From Streptomyces sp. 1331.2 (lineage in GTDB: Bacteria > Actinomycetota > Actinomycetes > Streptomycetales > Streptomycetaceae): a stretch of 64,000 nt of DNA. Shown one piece after another: positions 34,808-44,957 of the stretch (the first letter of the stretch is position 1; every line of letters starts with the position of its first letter). The stretch covers positions 1,054,001 through 1,118,000 of the forward strand of contig NZ_OBMJ01000001.1 in assembly GCF_900199205.1 (NCBI RefSeq), given 5' to 3'. A model generated the notes under the pieces. It made no database searches. It worked only from the letters and a program-made list of their open reading frames with translations, and was not told where the DNA came from. A program made the position numbers and the translations under genes.

Positions 34808-34902
34808 GGGCCCAGGCGCTCGGCAACTGCACGTGAGGTTTCACGAGGCTGCTTCCCGATGGTTGATTCCATCCCTACGCGCCAGTCGCAGCCCGCCGGA
34901 AT
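34808..34902 (-). promoter_or_regulatory. ZTP (pfl) riboswitch upstream of glyA
   Basis: Read on the minus strand, the leader has the pfl consensus: stem GGCTGC...GCAGCC enclosing ACTGGCG, then GGAATCAACC and GGGAAGC, a variable linker, and the 3' conserved hairpin GCCGAGCGCCTGGGC. This RNA class senses ZTP/ZMP, signalling 10-formyl-THF shortage, and usually switches glyA or purine genes on. The aptamer's CCTGG (plus-strand 34812-34816) is complementary to the CCAGG that overlaps the glyA Shine-Dalgarno (34792-34796). This suggests translational control in which ligand binding frees the ribosome site. Confidence 0.9.
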
Positions 34903-35055
34903 CGTATCAACACCGGACGGACTGTGGCGGAGGTCTCAGAATGCGGAACAGCCCGACCGGTTTGGTGAGGTTTGTCCGTTCTTTTGCAACGCCGGTGTTG
35001 CGGCGAAATGAAGCCGCCACATTTCCCGAAACAGTCCGGCAGGAATTCCCCAGAA

Positions 35056-35069
35056 CACCTCCGGAGGTG
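35056..35069. promoter_or_regulatory. Perfect palindrome upstream of the peptide transporter operon
   Basis: CACCTCCGGAGGTG is a perfect 14-bp palindrome, 136 bp before the first permease gene. It lies in the 300-bp divergent region between the glyA riboswitch and the transporter operon, which otherwise contains only a GCAAC/GTTGC hairpin near 34987. It is a plausible operator, but no regulator is adjacent. Confidence 0.35.
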
Positions 35070-35204
35070 ATTTGCGGAACCTCGGACGCATCCGATCTGA
35101 TGTCGCTCGAACGGCCCACGGGAAACCCCCGGCGGCCGTACCGGAAATGCACACCAGCGCACCCTCACCCATGGGGCGGCGGAGAAATTCGGGGGTTACG
35201 CCTC

Positions 35205-36200
35205 ATGGCAGTGGTCGACACAGTCCCAGTCCCCGCGGGCGGGCCCGCGACTCCTGCGACCCCCGCGGCCCCCTCGGCACCGAGCGTGCTCCGCCGGATC
35301 CTGAAGGACCGGGTCGGCGCCACCGCCCTGGCCGTCGTGCTGCTGTTCCTGCTGCTCGCCGCGGCGGCCCCGCTGATCGCCGCGCTGTACGGGAAGAACC
35401 CGGCCGAGCACTACGGCCAGAACACTCCCGGCCTGCTCAGCGACGGCGGCCTGCCGATGCTGCCGAACGGCGGGATCTCCGGCGACTTCTGGTTCGGCCT
35501 GGAGCCCGGTCTCGGCCGGGACGTCCTCACCCAGCTGCTGTACGGCGTCCGCACCTCGCTGCTGATCGCCTTGGCGGCGGCAGCCGTGACCACCGCGCTG
35601 GGCGTGCTGGCCGGCGTCGCGGTCGGCTATCTCGGCGGAATCGCGGACCGGCTGTTCGGATTCCTCGCCAATGTGTTGCTGGCCTTTCCGACCCTGCTCC
35701 TGCTGCTCGCCCTCAGCCCGGTCATCCAGTCCCGGCTGGTCGACCAGGGGGCCGCAGAACCGGAGTGGATGCAGTTCCTGGTGCTGATCCTGGTTTTCTC
35801 CGCGTTCGGCTGGATTCCGCTCGCGCTTTCCCTGCGGGCCGCTGTCCGCTCGCTCCGGGAAAGGGATTTCGTGCAGTCCGCCCGGGCCCAGGGCGCGAGC
35901 CGCTTCCACGTCGTCGTCCACGAACTGCTACCCAACGTCCGCTCGCAACTACTGGTGCACGCCACCATGGCGGTGCCGACCTTCGTCGCCTCCGAGGCCG
36001 CGCTGTCCTTCCTCGGCGTCGGCATCACCGAGCCGGTCCCGGACTGGGGGCGGATGATCTCCCGCGGCTCGGAGGTCTTCCGGGCCGACCCGACGTACCT
36101 GGTCTTCCCCGGGGTGGCGCTGCTGGTCTTCGTCATCGCCTTCAACCTGCTCGGCGACGCCGTCCGGGATGCGCTGGACCCGCGCTCCGGCGCCCGCTGA
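35205..36200 (+). CDS. Peptide/nickel-type ABC importer permease (DppC-like)
   Basis: 331 residues from the ATG at 35205. The N-terminus is Ala/Pro-rich, followed by an OppC-N-type helix (ATALAVVLLFLLLAAAAPLIAAL). A periplasmic-side segment holds DFWFGLEPGLGRDVLTQLLYGVRTSLLIALAAA (the conserved G-x-D-x-x-GRD region), and about five more helices follow. The EAA loop reads RERDFVQSARAQGASRFHVVVHELLPN. It is the inner-membrane partner of the DppB-like permease encoded at 38142. Gene order permease C, binding protein, permease B, fused ATPase is unusual. Earlier in-frame starts (34644) cross the glyA leader and are rejected. Confidence 0.9.
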   Translation: MAVVDTVPVPAGGPATPATPAAPSAPSVLRRILKDRVGATALAVVLLFLLLAAAAPLIAALYGKNPAEHYGQNTPGLLSDGGLPMLPNGGISGDFWFGLEPGLGRDVLTQLLYGVRTSLLIALAAAAVTTALGVLAGVAVGYLGGIADRLFGFLANVLLAFPTLLLLLALSPVIQSRLVDQGAAEPEWMQFLVLILVFSAFGWIPLALSLRAAVRSLRERDFVQSARAQGASRFHVVVHELLPNVRSQLLVHATMAVPTFVASEAALSFLGVGITEPVPDWGRMISRGSEVFRADPTYLVFPGVALLVFVIAFNLLGDAVRDALDPRSGAR

Positions 36201-36296
36201 GCCGCCTCTTCCCACTTCTTCACTTCTCACTTCCTACGTCGTACCGACACCCGAGCCCTTCCCGGCGCGATCCGCCGGGGCAAGGAGAGATTCGCC

Positions 36297-38051
36297 ATGC
36301 GCTGGACCAGACCGTCCCTCGCCGTCATCGCCACCGCCCTGCTGGCGACCTCCTGCTCGGCGGGCGCGGGCAGCACCGGCTCCGCCGGCGCCGGAGCCCC
36401 CGCCAAGGACACCTCCCCGCTGACCGCCGTGCTCGGCACCGAGCAGGAGAGCGCCGGCCCCGCCCCGGCCGTCCCGGGCGCCCGTGCGGGCGGCACCGTG
36501 AACGTGTACAACAGCGTCGAGTTCCGCCACCTCGACCCGCAGAAGGTCTACGCGGGCGCCACCTACAACGCCTCGCTGCTCTGGGGCCGCCAGCTGACCC
36601 AGTACCAGGTCGTGGACGGCAAGGCCAAGCTGGTCGGCGACCTGGCCACCGACACCGGCACCCCGGCCGACGGCGGGCGCACCTGGACGTACCGACTCAA
36701 GCAGGGCGTCGCCTGGGAGGACGGCAAGCCGATCACCTCGCAGGACGTCAAGTACGGCATCGAGCGCACCTTCGGCAAGGGCTACGAGGTCGGCCCGCCC
36801 TACTGGCCGCAGTGGCTCACCGGCGAGGCCTCCTACGAGGCGGCGCGCGCCCAGTACACCGGCCCGCAGGACGGCGACCTGGCCGCCATCGAGACGCCGG
36901 ACGAGCGCACCCTCGTCTTCCACTTCCCGCAGCCGCAGGCCGACGTCCCGTACATGGCCGCGCAGTCCTCCTCCTCGCCCGTGCGCCGGGACAAGGACAC
37001 CGGGGCGGACTACGACCGCCAGCCGTTCGCGACCGGCCCCTACCGGATCGTCGAGCACGTCCAGAACACCCGCATGGTGCTGGAACGCAACCCGGCGTGG
37101 AAGCCCGAGACCGACCCGATCCGCAACCAGTACCCGGAGAAGTTCGTCTTCACGTACGGCAAGGAGGCGCTCAACCTCAACCAGGAGATCCTCTCCGGGC
37201 GGGACGGCGGCGCCAACGCCACCACCGCCTCCGACACCCTCTCCCCCGAGCTCTTCCAGACGGCCGACACCGACCCGAAGGCCAATGAACTGGTCGTCTC
37301 CGGCCGGCAGGGCGCCTTCGTCACCCAGCTGGTGATCAACAACGAGCGGGTGCCGGACGTCGAGGTCCGCAAGGCCCTGCACCTGGCCTACCCGCGCCGG
37401 CAGGCCCGCCAGGTCCAGGGCGGCGCCCGGACCGGCGAGCCGGCCACCACGCTCAGCTCCCCCGCGCTGATCGACTGGCAGAAGTACGACCTCCATCCGG
37501 CCAAGCCCGAAGGCGACCCGGAAGCCGCCAAGGCCGAACTCGCCAAGGCCAAGCAGGCGCCGGCCGGCCTCACCTACGCGTACAAGAACACGCCGAACGG
37601 GCAGCGCGTCGCGCAGGTGCTGGTGGACGGCTACGCCAAGGCCGGGATCACCCTCGTGCCCAAGCCGGTCGACCCCAAGGCCTTCCTGGACGAGGTGCAC
37701 CGCGCCGACTCCCCGTACGACCTGTTCGAGGAGACCTCCTCCGTCGACTGGCCGACCCCGTCCACGCTCGTCCCGTTCTCCTTCGACGGCCGCTCCGGCA
37801 GCGACACCAACTCCGCGCGCTACCGCAACCCGGAGGTGGACAAGGAGATCGACCGGATCAACCAGATCGGCGAGCCGCGCGCCAAGGCCAAGGAGCTGTA
37901 CGCGCTGGAGCAGACGGTGATGAAGGACGTGCCGGTCCTGCCGCTCGCCTACCCGACCGTCAACCAGCTACGCGGCAGCAACGTCGGCGGGGCGTTCATC
38001 CACCCGATCTACGGGACGGTCTCGCTGGCGTGGCTGTACCTGAAGGCGTGA
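36297..38051 (+). CDS. ABC importer substrate-binding lipoprotein (SBP family 5)
   Basis: 584 residues. Lipoprotein signal MRWTRPSLAVIATALLATSC, with the acylated cysteine at position 20. SBP_bac_5 core: GGTVNVYNSVEFRHLDPQKVYAGATYNAS at the N-lobe, GRTWTYRLKQGVAWEDGKPITSQDVKYGIER (a family hallmark), and FATGPYRIVEHVQNTRMVLERNP. It binds oligopeptides or other ligands outside the membrane and hands them to the flanking permeases. CAAGGAGA lies just upstream of the ATG. The ligand is not predictable. The C-terminus is complete (TVSLAWLYLKA). Confidence 0.92.
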   Translation: MRWTRPSLAVIATALLATSCSAGAGSTGSAGAGAPAKDTSPLTAVLGTEQESAGPAPAVPGARAGGTVNVYNSVEFRHLDPQKVYAGATYNASLLWGRQLTQYQVVDGKAKLVGDLATDTGTPADGGRTWTYRLKQGVAWEDGKPITSQDVKYGIERTFGKGYEVGPPYWPQWLTGEASYEAARAQYTGPQDGDLAAIETPDERTLVFHFPQPQADVPYMAAQSSSSPVRRDKDTGADYDRQPFATGPYRIVEHVQNTRMVLERNPAWKPETDPIRNQYPEKFVFTYGKEALNLNQEILSGRDGGANATTASDTLSPELFQTADTDPKANELVVSGRQGAFVTQLVINNERVPDVEVRKALHLAYPRRQARQVQGGARTGEPATTLSSPALIDWQKYDLHPAKPEGDPEAAKAELAKAKQAPAGLTYAYKNTPNGQRVAQVLVDGYAKAGITLVPKPVDPKAFLDEVHRADSPYDLFEETSSVDWPTPSTLVPFSFDGRSGSDTNSARYRNPEVDKEIDRINQIGEPRAKAKELYALEQTVMKDVPVLPLAYPTVNQLRGSNVGGAFIHPIYGTVSLAWLYLKA

Positions 38052-38141
38052 CGTACTGACGTACTCGTTGCGTCCCTGCCTCCCCGCCGCCCTACCGCCC
38101 TGCCTCACCGCCTCCCCGCCACGTCGACCCCCGGATCGGCC

Positions 38142-39134
38142 ATGCTCTCCTTCGTCCTGCGACGGACCGTTCAAGCCCTCGCCGTCCTGGTCGCGGTCTC
38201 CGCCGCCGCCTTCGCCCTCTTCTACGCCGCGCCCGCCGACCCGGCCCGCGACGCCTGCGGCCCGCGCTGCGACGCCGGGCAGATCGCGGCGGTTCGCCGG
38301 AGCATGGGCCTGGACCAACCGCTCGTCGCCCAGTACACCGACTACCTGGTCGGAGTCGTCGCCGGGCGGGACATCAACGACGTCGACGGCTCGGCCATCG
38401 ACTGCGCCGCGCCCTGCCTCGGCTACTCCTACCGGCTGCACCAGCCCGTCACCGAAGCCCTCGCCGAACACCTCCCGGTCACCTTCTCGCTGACCGCCGG
38501 GGCGCTGGCCGTCCTGCTGGTGCTCGGGCTCGGCACCGGGTTCGTCTCCGCGCTGCGGCACGGGCGGCGCACGGACCGGCTGCTGTCCGGCTTCACCCTG
38601 GTCGGCGCCAGCGTGCAGATCTACTTCCTCGGGTACATCGCGCAGTGGGTCCTGGTCTACTCCACCGGCCTGCTGCCGCTTCCCTCGTACACCCCTCCGG
38701 CCGAGGGCCCCGCCGCCTGGGCGGGCGGGATGCTGCTCCCCTGGCTCGTCCTCGGCTTCGTCAACTCGGCGGTGTTCGCGCGGCTTTCGCGCTCCCAGCT
38801 GCTGGAGACGATGAACGAGGAGTACGTCCGTACGGCTCGCGCCAAGGGCCTCGGACGGTTGCGCGCGCACCTCAAGTACACCTCGCGCGGCGCCGCCGGG
38901 CCGCTGGTGCAGCTGCTCGGGCTGGAAGCCGGGGCGCTGCTCGGCGGGGCGGTGATCACCGAGACGGTGTTCGGGCTGAACGGCGTCGGGCGGTTCACCG
39001 CGCAGGCCGTCGCCGGGCAGGACCTGCCCGCCGTGGTCGGTGCGGTGCTGCTGGCCGCCTGCTTCGTGGTGCTGTTCGTCGCGCTGGCCGACCTCGCGGT
39101 GGCCTGGCTCGATCCGCGTGTCCGGCTGAGCTGA
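38142..39134 (+). CDS. Peptide-type ABC importer permease (DppB-like)
   Basis: 330 residues. The N-terminal helix FVLRRTVQALAVLVAVSAAAFALFYAAPADPA is typical of OppB/DppB. It is followed by RRSMGLDQPLVAQYTDYLVG and about five helices. The cytoplasmic coupling loop is EEYVRTARAKGLGRLRAHLKYTSR, and the C-terminal ITETVFGLNGVGRFTAQAVAGQDLPAV is the family signature. It pairs with the DppC-like permease three genes upstream and is energised by the fused ATPase encoded 9 bp downstream. The 90-bp gap after the binding protein gene shows no terminator, so one operon is likely. The ribosome site is weak. Confidence 0.9.
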   Translation: MLSFVLRRTVQALAVLVAVSAAAFALFYAAPADPARDACGPRCDAGQIAAVRRSMGLDQPLVAQYTDYLVGVVAGRDINDVDGSAIDCAAPCLGYSYRLHQPVTEALAEHLPVTFSLTAGALAVLLVLGLGTGFVSALRHGRRTDRLLSGFTLVGASVQIYFLGYIAQWVLVYSTGLLPLPSYTPPAEGPAAWAGGMLLPWLVLGFVNSAVFARLSRSQLLETMNEEYVRTARAKGLGRLRAHLKYTSRGAAGPLVQLLGLEAGALLGGAVITETVFGLNGVGRFTAQAVAGQDLPAVVGAVLLAACFVVLFVALADLAVAWLDPRVRLS

Positions 39135-39143
39135 GGGGGTGCT

Positions 39144-40940
<1,797 letters not shown>

Positions 40941-41086
40941 GGACGGCGATGCGGGGACCATGATCGAAGCCCCACCAGGACCGAATGGAGAGGTGTTCGG
41001 CTGCGCGGGCGTGGCTCAAGGCGTTAGCGTGCAAGCGATGTGACGTAGACGTAGGAGAACCAGGAATCGCCAGCCGAGGGGCCACA

Positions 41087-41650
41087 TTGTCGGACGACCT
41101 GCTCATCGCAAAGATCAACCACGGTTTTGATCACCTCGACGCCGACGGCGACGGGCTGCTCACCGAGCGGGACCACGTCCTGATGGGCCACTCGGTGGCC
41201 CGCTCGCTCGGCCACCAGGAAGGCTCGGAGGCGGAGGCCGTCATCGTCCGCGCCTACCTGACGATCTGGCACGATCTCCACCTCGCCGGGCTGCCCGCCG
41301 ACACCGAGGTGATCACCCGCGAGCAGTTCGCCGCCTCGACCGGCTTGCTCGCTGACGACCCCGAGGCCGCGCGGGACATCCTCGGCTCGCTCGCCGCGGC
41401 CTTCCTCGCCGTCGCCGACGCCGACCGAAGCGGAACGGTGGACGCCGGGGAGTTCTTCGTCTTCCAGCGCGGCCACTTCGCCGGCCTCTGCCGCGACGAC
41501 GCCGACGAGGCCTTCCGCCACCTGGACACCGACGGGGACGGCGTCCTGTCCGCGGCCGAGTTCACCGAAGCGATCATCGAGTACTGGACCAGCCGCGACC
41601 CGGAGGCCCCGGGCAACTGGTGGACGGGCAAGCCCCCGCACGCGTTCTGA
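41087..41650 (+). CDS. EF-hand calcium-binding protein
   Basis: 187 residues from a TTG at 41087, with GAGGGG 6 nt upstream; the frame to 40985 has no ribosome site. Three canonical EF-hand loops: DADGDGLLTERD (residues 18-29), DADRSGTVDAGE (111-122) and DTDGDGVLSAAE (147-158), each with Asp at position 1 and Glu or Asp at 12. A fourth, degenerate hand may lie around 65-95. Such calexcitin-like sarcoplasmic-type proteins occur widely in streptomycetes and are presumed calcium buffers or sensors. No signal peptide. The gene is isolated. Confidence 0.88.
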   Translation: MSDDLLIAKINHGFDHLDADGDGLLTERDHVLMGHSVARSLGHQEGSEAEAVIVRAYLTIWHDLHLAGLPADTEVITREQFAASTGLLADDPEAARDILGSLAAAFLAVADADRSGTVDAGEFFVFQRGHFAGLCRDDADEAFRHLDTDGDGVLSAAEFTEAIIEYWTSRDPEAPGNWWTGKPPHAF

Positions 41651-41755
41651 GCCGTCCCGGGGCTGCGGTTGGTGGGGGCGGGGGCGGCCGGCGGAGGCGG
41701 TGGCCGCGGGCGGGGGGCGGGGCGGGGCGGCCGGCGGGGCCTTCGGGACGCTCGC

Positions 41756-42886
41756 TCAGGTGCGCGAGGACGTCGTCTTCTCGGGCCGCTCCGGACTCGC
41801 CGGACGCTCCGGGCTCGCCTGACTCACCGGGCTCGCCGGGCGATCCGCCCGCGGAGCACGCCCCGGGCGGCCCGGACGTCCCGGACTCCGGCTGACGCTC
41901 ACCACCAGGCAGACACCCGCCACCACGATCGCCCCACCGGTCAGAGTCGGACCGGTCAACGGCTCGGCCAGGATCAGCCAGCCGAGCAGCACCGCGACCA
42001 CCGGGTTCACGTACGCGTACGTGCCGACCAGCGTCAGCGGGGCGGCGCGCAGCAGCCAGGCGTACGCGGTGAAGGCGAGCAGCGAACCGAACAGCACCAG
42101 GTAGGCCAGCGCCAGCCAGGACCGGCCGGAGACGGCCCCGAGGTCCAGGCCGTGCTGCTCACCGCGCACCAGTCCGACCAGCAGATCGCAGAGGCCGCCG
42201 GCCAGCATCTGGTAGGCGCTCGCGGCGAGCACGTTGCCCGGCATCGGGACCCGCTTGCTCGCGAACGAGCCGGCCGCCCAGAGCAGCGTGGCGCAGATGA
42301 TCGCGATCACGCCGAGCGGTTCGACGGTCCCGCCGATCGCCGGGGCCGACAGCACACCGAGGCCGACCAGCCCGAGCAGCACCCCGGCCAGCTCGGCCGG
42401 CTTCGGGCGCTCACCGCCGAAGGCCGTGAGCACCACCATCCAGAGCGGGACGGCGGCCACCAGCAGGGCGGCCAGGCCGGAGGGGACGGAGGTCTCGCCC
42501 AGGACCACCAGCCCGTTGCCGCCAGTCAGCAGCAGCACGCCGACCAGGACGGCGGAGGCCAGTTGGCGCAGGCTGACCTTCAGGCCGGCCGGGCCCTGGC
42601 GCACCAGCAGGTAGCCGACCAGCAGGAGGCCCGCGGTGAGGAAGCGGACCGCGGCGGAGAGGAAGGAGGGCATCGTCTCCAGGGCGATCCGGATCGCCAG
42701 GTAGGTCGAGCCCCAGACGACGTAGACCACCGCGAGGGCCAGCCAGACCGCGCCGACGAGGCGGGTGGCGGGGGCTGCCGGGGTGGAGCCTTGAGCGGGG
42801 GTGGCCGGGGTGGACCCTGGGGTGGAGTCTTGAGCGGAGGCGGAACCGGGGGTGGGGGCCGGTTGGGAGGAGGCGGGCGGTGTCAT
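41756..42886 (-). CDS. EamA/DMT-family drug/metabolite exporter
   Basis: 376 residues from the ATG at 42886, with AAGGGGGA 7 nt upstream. An N-terminal 40-residue Ser/Thr/Pro-rich leader is encoded by imperfect short repeats. Ten transmembrane helices follow in two EamA halves (about 42-175 and 185-325), with the typical WGSTYLAIRIALETMPSF at helix 1 and ALAYLVLFGSLLAFTAYAWLLRAAPLTLVGTYAYVNPVVAVLLGW in the second half. The C-terminal ~45 residues are a disordered basic Pro-rich tail. This class (YedA/RhaT-like) exports amino acids or other metabolites; the substrate is unknown. It is divergent from the cyclotransferase gene. Confidence 0.9.
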   Translation of the reverse strand: MTPPASSQPAPTPGSASAQDSTPGSTPATPAQGSTPAAPATRLVGAVWLALAVVYVVWGSTYLAIRIALETMPSFLSAAVRFLTAGLLLVGYLLVRQGPAGLKVSLRQLASAVLVGVLLLTGGNGLVVLGETSVPSGLAALLVAAVPLWMVVLTAFGGERPKPAELAGVLLGLVGLGVLSAPAIGGTVEPLGVIAIICATLLWAAGSFASKRVPMPGNVLAASAYQMLAGGLCDLLVGLVRGEQHGLDLGAVSGRSWLALAYLVLFGSLLAFTAYAWLLRAAPLTLVGTYAYVNPVVAVLLGWLILAEPLTGPTLTGGAIVVAGVCLVVSVSRSPGRPGRPGRAPRADRPASPVSQASPERPASPERPEKTTSSRT

Positions 42887-43017
42887 GTGTGTCCCCCTTG
42901 GACGGTGCTGGCCGAACACCGACATGACATCGCATCGGTGGCCCGGTGCGCCACTCCGTATCAGGAACCGGACCGCGGGACGTACCGTGGGCGCTCCCGA
43001 GCGAGGAGGTCGAACCC

Positions 43018-43443
43018 GTGTCCGCACCCGAGGATGCCCTGCCGTTCTTCGTCTACGGCACCCTGCGCAGTGGCGGCCGCAACCACGCCGCCCACCTGGC
43101 CGGGCGCTGCGCCGACATCCGGCCTGCGGTGCTGGACGGCGCCGCACTGCACGCGGGGCCCGGCTTCCCGTACGCCGTGCCGGACGCGGCGCCCGGGCGC
43201 CGGATCGTGGGTGAGCTGATCACCGTCCGCCCGGGCGCGTACGCCGGAGCGCTGGAGGCCCTGGACGCGCTGGAGGAGTGCCGGGCGGACGGGACCGGGC
43301 TGTACGTGCGGCGCCGGATGTCGGTGCGGACGGCGGCGGGCGAGGCTCGGGACGCGTGGGTCTACCTCGCCGGGCCGGCCGCCGCGGCCCGGTTGCGCGA
43401 GCGGCCGGCGCTGATCGAGTCGGGGGACTGGGCGGAGCGGTGA
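43018..43443 (+). CDS. Gamma-glutamylcyclotransferase-like (GGCT/AIG2) protein
   Basis: 141 residues from the GTG at 43018; GAGGAGGT 7 nt upstream makes this the clear start rather than 42946. GGCT-fold motif FVYGTLRSGGRN at the N-terminus and GELITVRPGAYAGALEALDALE, whose central glutamate region is the usual catalytic site. The family covers gamma-glutamylcyclotransferases and many proteins of unknown substrate. Small and cytoplasmic, probably monocistronic. It is followed directly by a large nested hairpin repeat. Confidence 0.85.
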   Translation: MSAPEDALPFFVYGTLRSGGRNHAAHLAGRCADIRPAVLDGAALHAGPGFPYAVPDAAPGRRIVGELITVRPGAYAGALEALDALEECRADGTGLYVRRRMSVRTAAGEARDAWVYLAGPAAAARLRERPALIESGDWAER

Positions 43444-43573
43444 CGGCGTTCGGAGTTCAGCGGACAACTTTGAGCGGACAACTTTCAGCCGACGACTTTC
43501 AGACGACAGATTTCAGATGACAGCCTTCAGATGACAACTTTCAAAATCTGAAATCTGTCAGCTGAACGCCGTC
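43442..43573. repeat. Nested inverted repeat, GACAGAT-word family, copy 1
   Basis: The outer arms GACGGCGTTC (43442-43451) and GAACGCCGTC (43564-43573) are perfect complements. Inside, GACAGATTTCAGAT (43505-43518) pairs perfectly with 43546-43559. The 5' side also has ACAACTTT-x-AGC-type direct repeats every 16-20 bp. It starts at the stop codon of the cyclotransferase gene. It may terminate that transcript, but it is larger and more AT-rich than other terminators here. Related elements lie at 51461-51551 and 62741-62832. Confidence 0.8.
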
Positions 43574-43673
43574 ACCCGTCACCTCCCCCGGAGCCGCCCC
43601 AAACCGCCAGGTAGGCTGCCCGGCCAGTGGGATTTTCCGTCCCTTGGCCGGCCGAACGACGAGGAGCCACCCG

Positions 43674-44957
43674 GTGCCCGAGCTGCCATCCCCGATCGCC
43701 GTCGTCGGGATCGGGGCCGACGGCTGGCCCGGCCTCGCCGCCACCTCCCGAGCGGCCCTGCGGGACGCCGAGGTGGTCGTCGGCGGCCCCCGCCAACTGG
43801 ACCTGCTCCCCCAGGACGAGGTCACCGCCCGGCGCGTGCCCTGGCCCTCCCCGCTGCGCCCGGCCGTCCCCGGACTGCTCGCCGCCCATGCCGACCGCCG
43901 CGTCGCCGTCCTGGCCAGCGGCGACCCGATGTTCTACGGCATCGGCCGCACGCTCGCCGAGACCGTCGGTGCCGAGCGGCTGCGCGTCCTGCCGCACCCC
44001 TCCGCCGTCTCCTACGCCTGCGCCCGGATCGGCTGGCCGCTGGAGGCGACCGAGGTGGTCAGCCTGGTCGGCCGTCCGCTGGACACCCTCTCCCTCGCCC
44101 TCCACCCCGGCCGCCGCCTGCTGGTGCTCAGCGCCGACGCCGCCACCCCGGCCGCCGTCGCCGCACTGCTCACCGCCCGCGGCTACGGCACCGCCCGGCT
44201 GCGCGTGCTCGAAAAGCTCGGCCACGAGAGCGAGCGGCAGCTGCACGGCCCCGCCGACGGCTGGCCGCACCCGCCCGGCGACCCGCTGAACGTCATCGCC
44301 GTCGACCTCGGTGACGGCCCCCGCACCTCCCTCGTCCCCGGCCTGCCCGACGCCGCGTACGAGAGCGACGGCCAGCTCACCAAGCGCCACGTCCGCGCCG
44401 CCACCCTCGCCGCCCTCGCCCCCTCCCCCGGCGAACTGCTCTGGGACATCGGCGGCGGCTCCGGCTCGATTGCCATCGAGTGGCTGCGCGCCCACCGCGA
44501 CTGCCAGGCCGTCACCGTCGAGCGCGACCCGGTCCGGGCCGGGCGGATCGCCCGCAACGCCGCCACCCTCGGCGTGCCCCGGCTGCGCGTGGTTACCGGC
44601 CCGGCCCCGGCTGCGCTCGCCGAACTCCCCGCCCCTGACGCCGTGTTCATCGGCGGCGGCCTCACCGCGCCCGGCCTGCTGGACAGTTGCTGGGCCGCGC
44701 TGCGCCCCGGCGGCCGGATCGTCGCCAACACCGTGACCCTGGAGTCCGAGGCGCTGCTCACCGAGTGGTACCGGCGCCACAGCGGCGAACTCGTCAAGCT
44801 CGCGGTCGCCCACGCCGTCCCGGTGGGCGGCTTCACCGGGTGGCGCCAGGCCATGCCGGTCACCCAGTGGTCCGCCGTCAAGCCCGAAACCGGCAGGACC
44901 GATACCGCCAGGACTGATACCGGCGGGACCGAAACCCCCCAGGAGAACGCCTCGTGA
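43674..44957 (+). CDS. cobL: Precorrin-6Y C5,15-methyltransferase (decarboxylating), CbiE-CbiT fusion
   Basis: 427 residues from the GTG at 43674 (GAGGAG 7 nt upstream). N-terminal CbiE tetrapyrrole-methylase domain (about 1-205): AVVGIGADGWPGL, LASGDPMFYGIGR (SAM site), LPHPSAVSYACARIGWP. C-terminal CbiT Rossmann domain (about 220-400): LTKRHVRAATLAAL, GELLWDIGGGSGSIAIEWLR. The enzyme adds methyls at C5 and C15 and decarboxylates the C12 acetate in corrin synthesis. The tail carries short Thr/Asp repeats (TGRTDTARTDTGGTET). First gene of a cobL-cobM-cobK operon; the cobM start overlaps its stop (GTGA). Confidence 0.95.
   Translation: MPELPSPIAVVGIGADGWPGLAATSRAALRDAEVVVGGPRQLDLLPQDEVTARRVPWPSPLRPAVPGLLAAHADRRVAVLASGDPMFYGIGRTLAETVGAERLRVLPHPSAVSYACARIGWPLEATEVVSLVGRPLDTLSLALHPGRRLLVLSADAATPAAVAALLTARGYGTARLRVLEKLGHESERQLHGPADGWPHPPGDPLNVIAVDLGDGPRTSLVPGLPDAAYESDGQLTKRHVRAATLAALAPSPGELLWDIGGGSGSIAIEWLRAHRDCQAVTVERDPVRAGRIARNAATLGVPRLRVVTGPAPAALAELPAPDAVFIGGGLTAPGLLDSCWAALRPGGRIVANTVTLESEALLTEWYRRHSGELVKLAVAHAVPVGGFTGWRQAMPVTQWSAVKPETGRTDTARTDTGGTETPQENAS

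Noticed and set aside
43442-43573. CRISPR or integrase attachment site interpretation of the repeat words
   Set aside because: Repeats are nested inverted, not regularly spaced direct repeats with unique spacers, and no cas gene or integrase is nearby.
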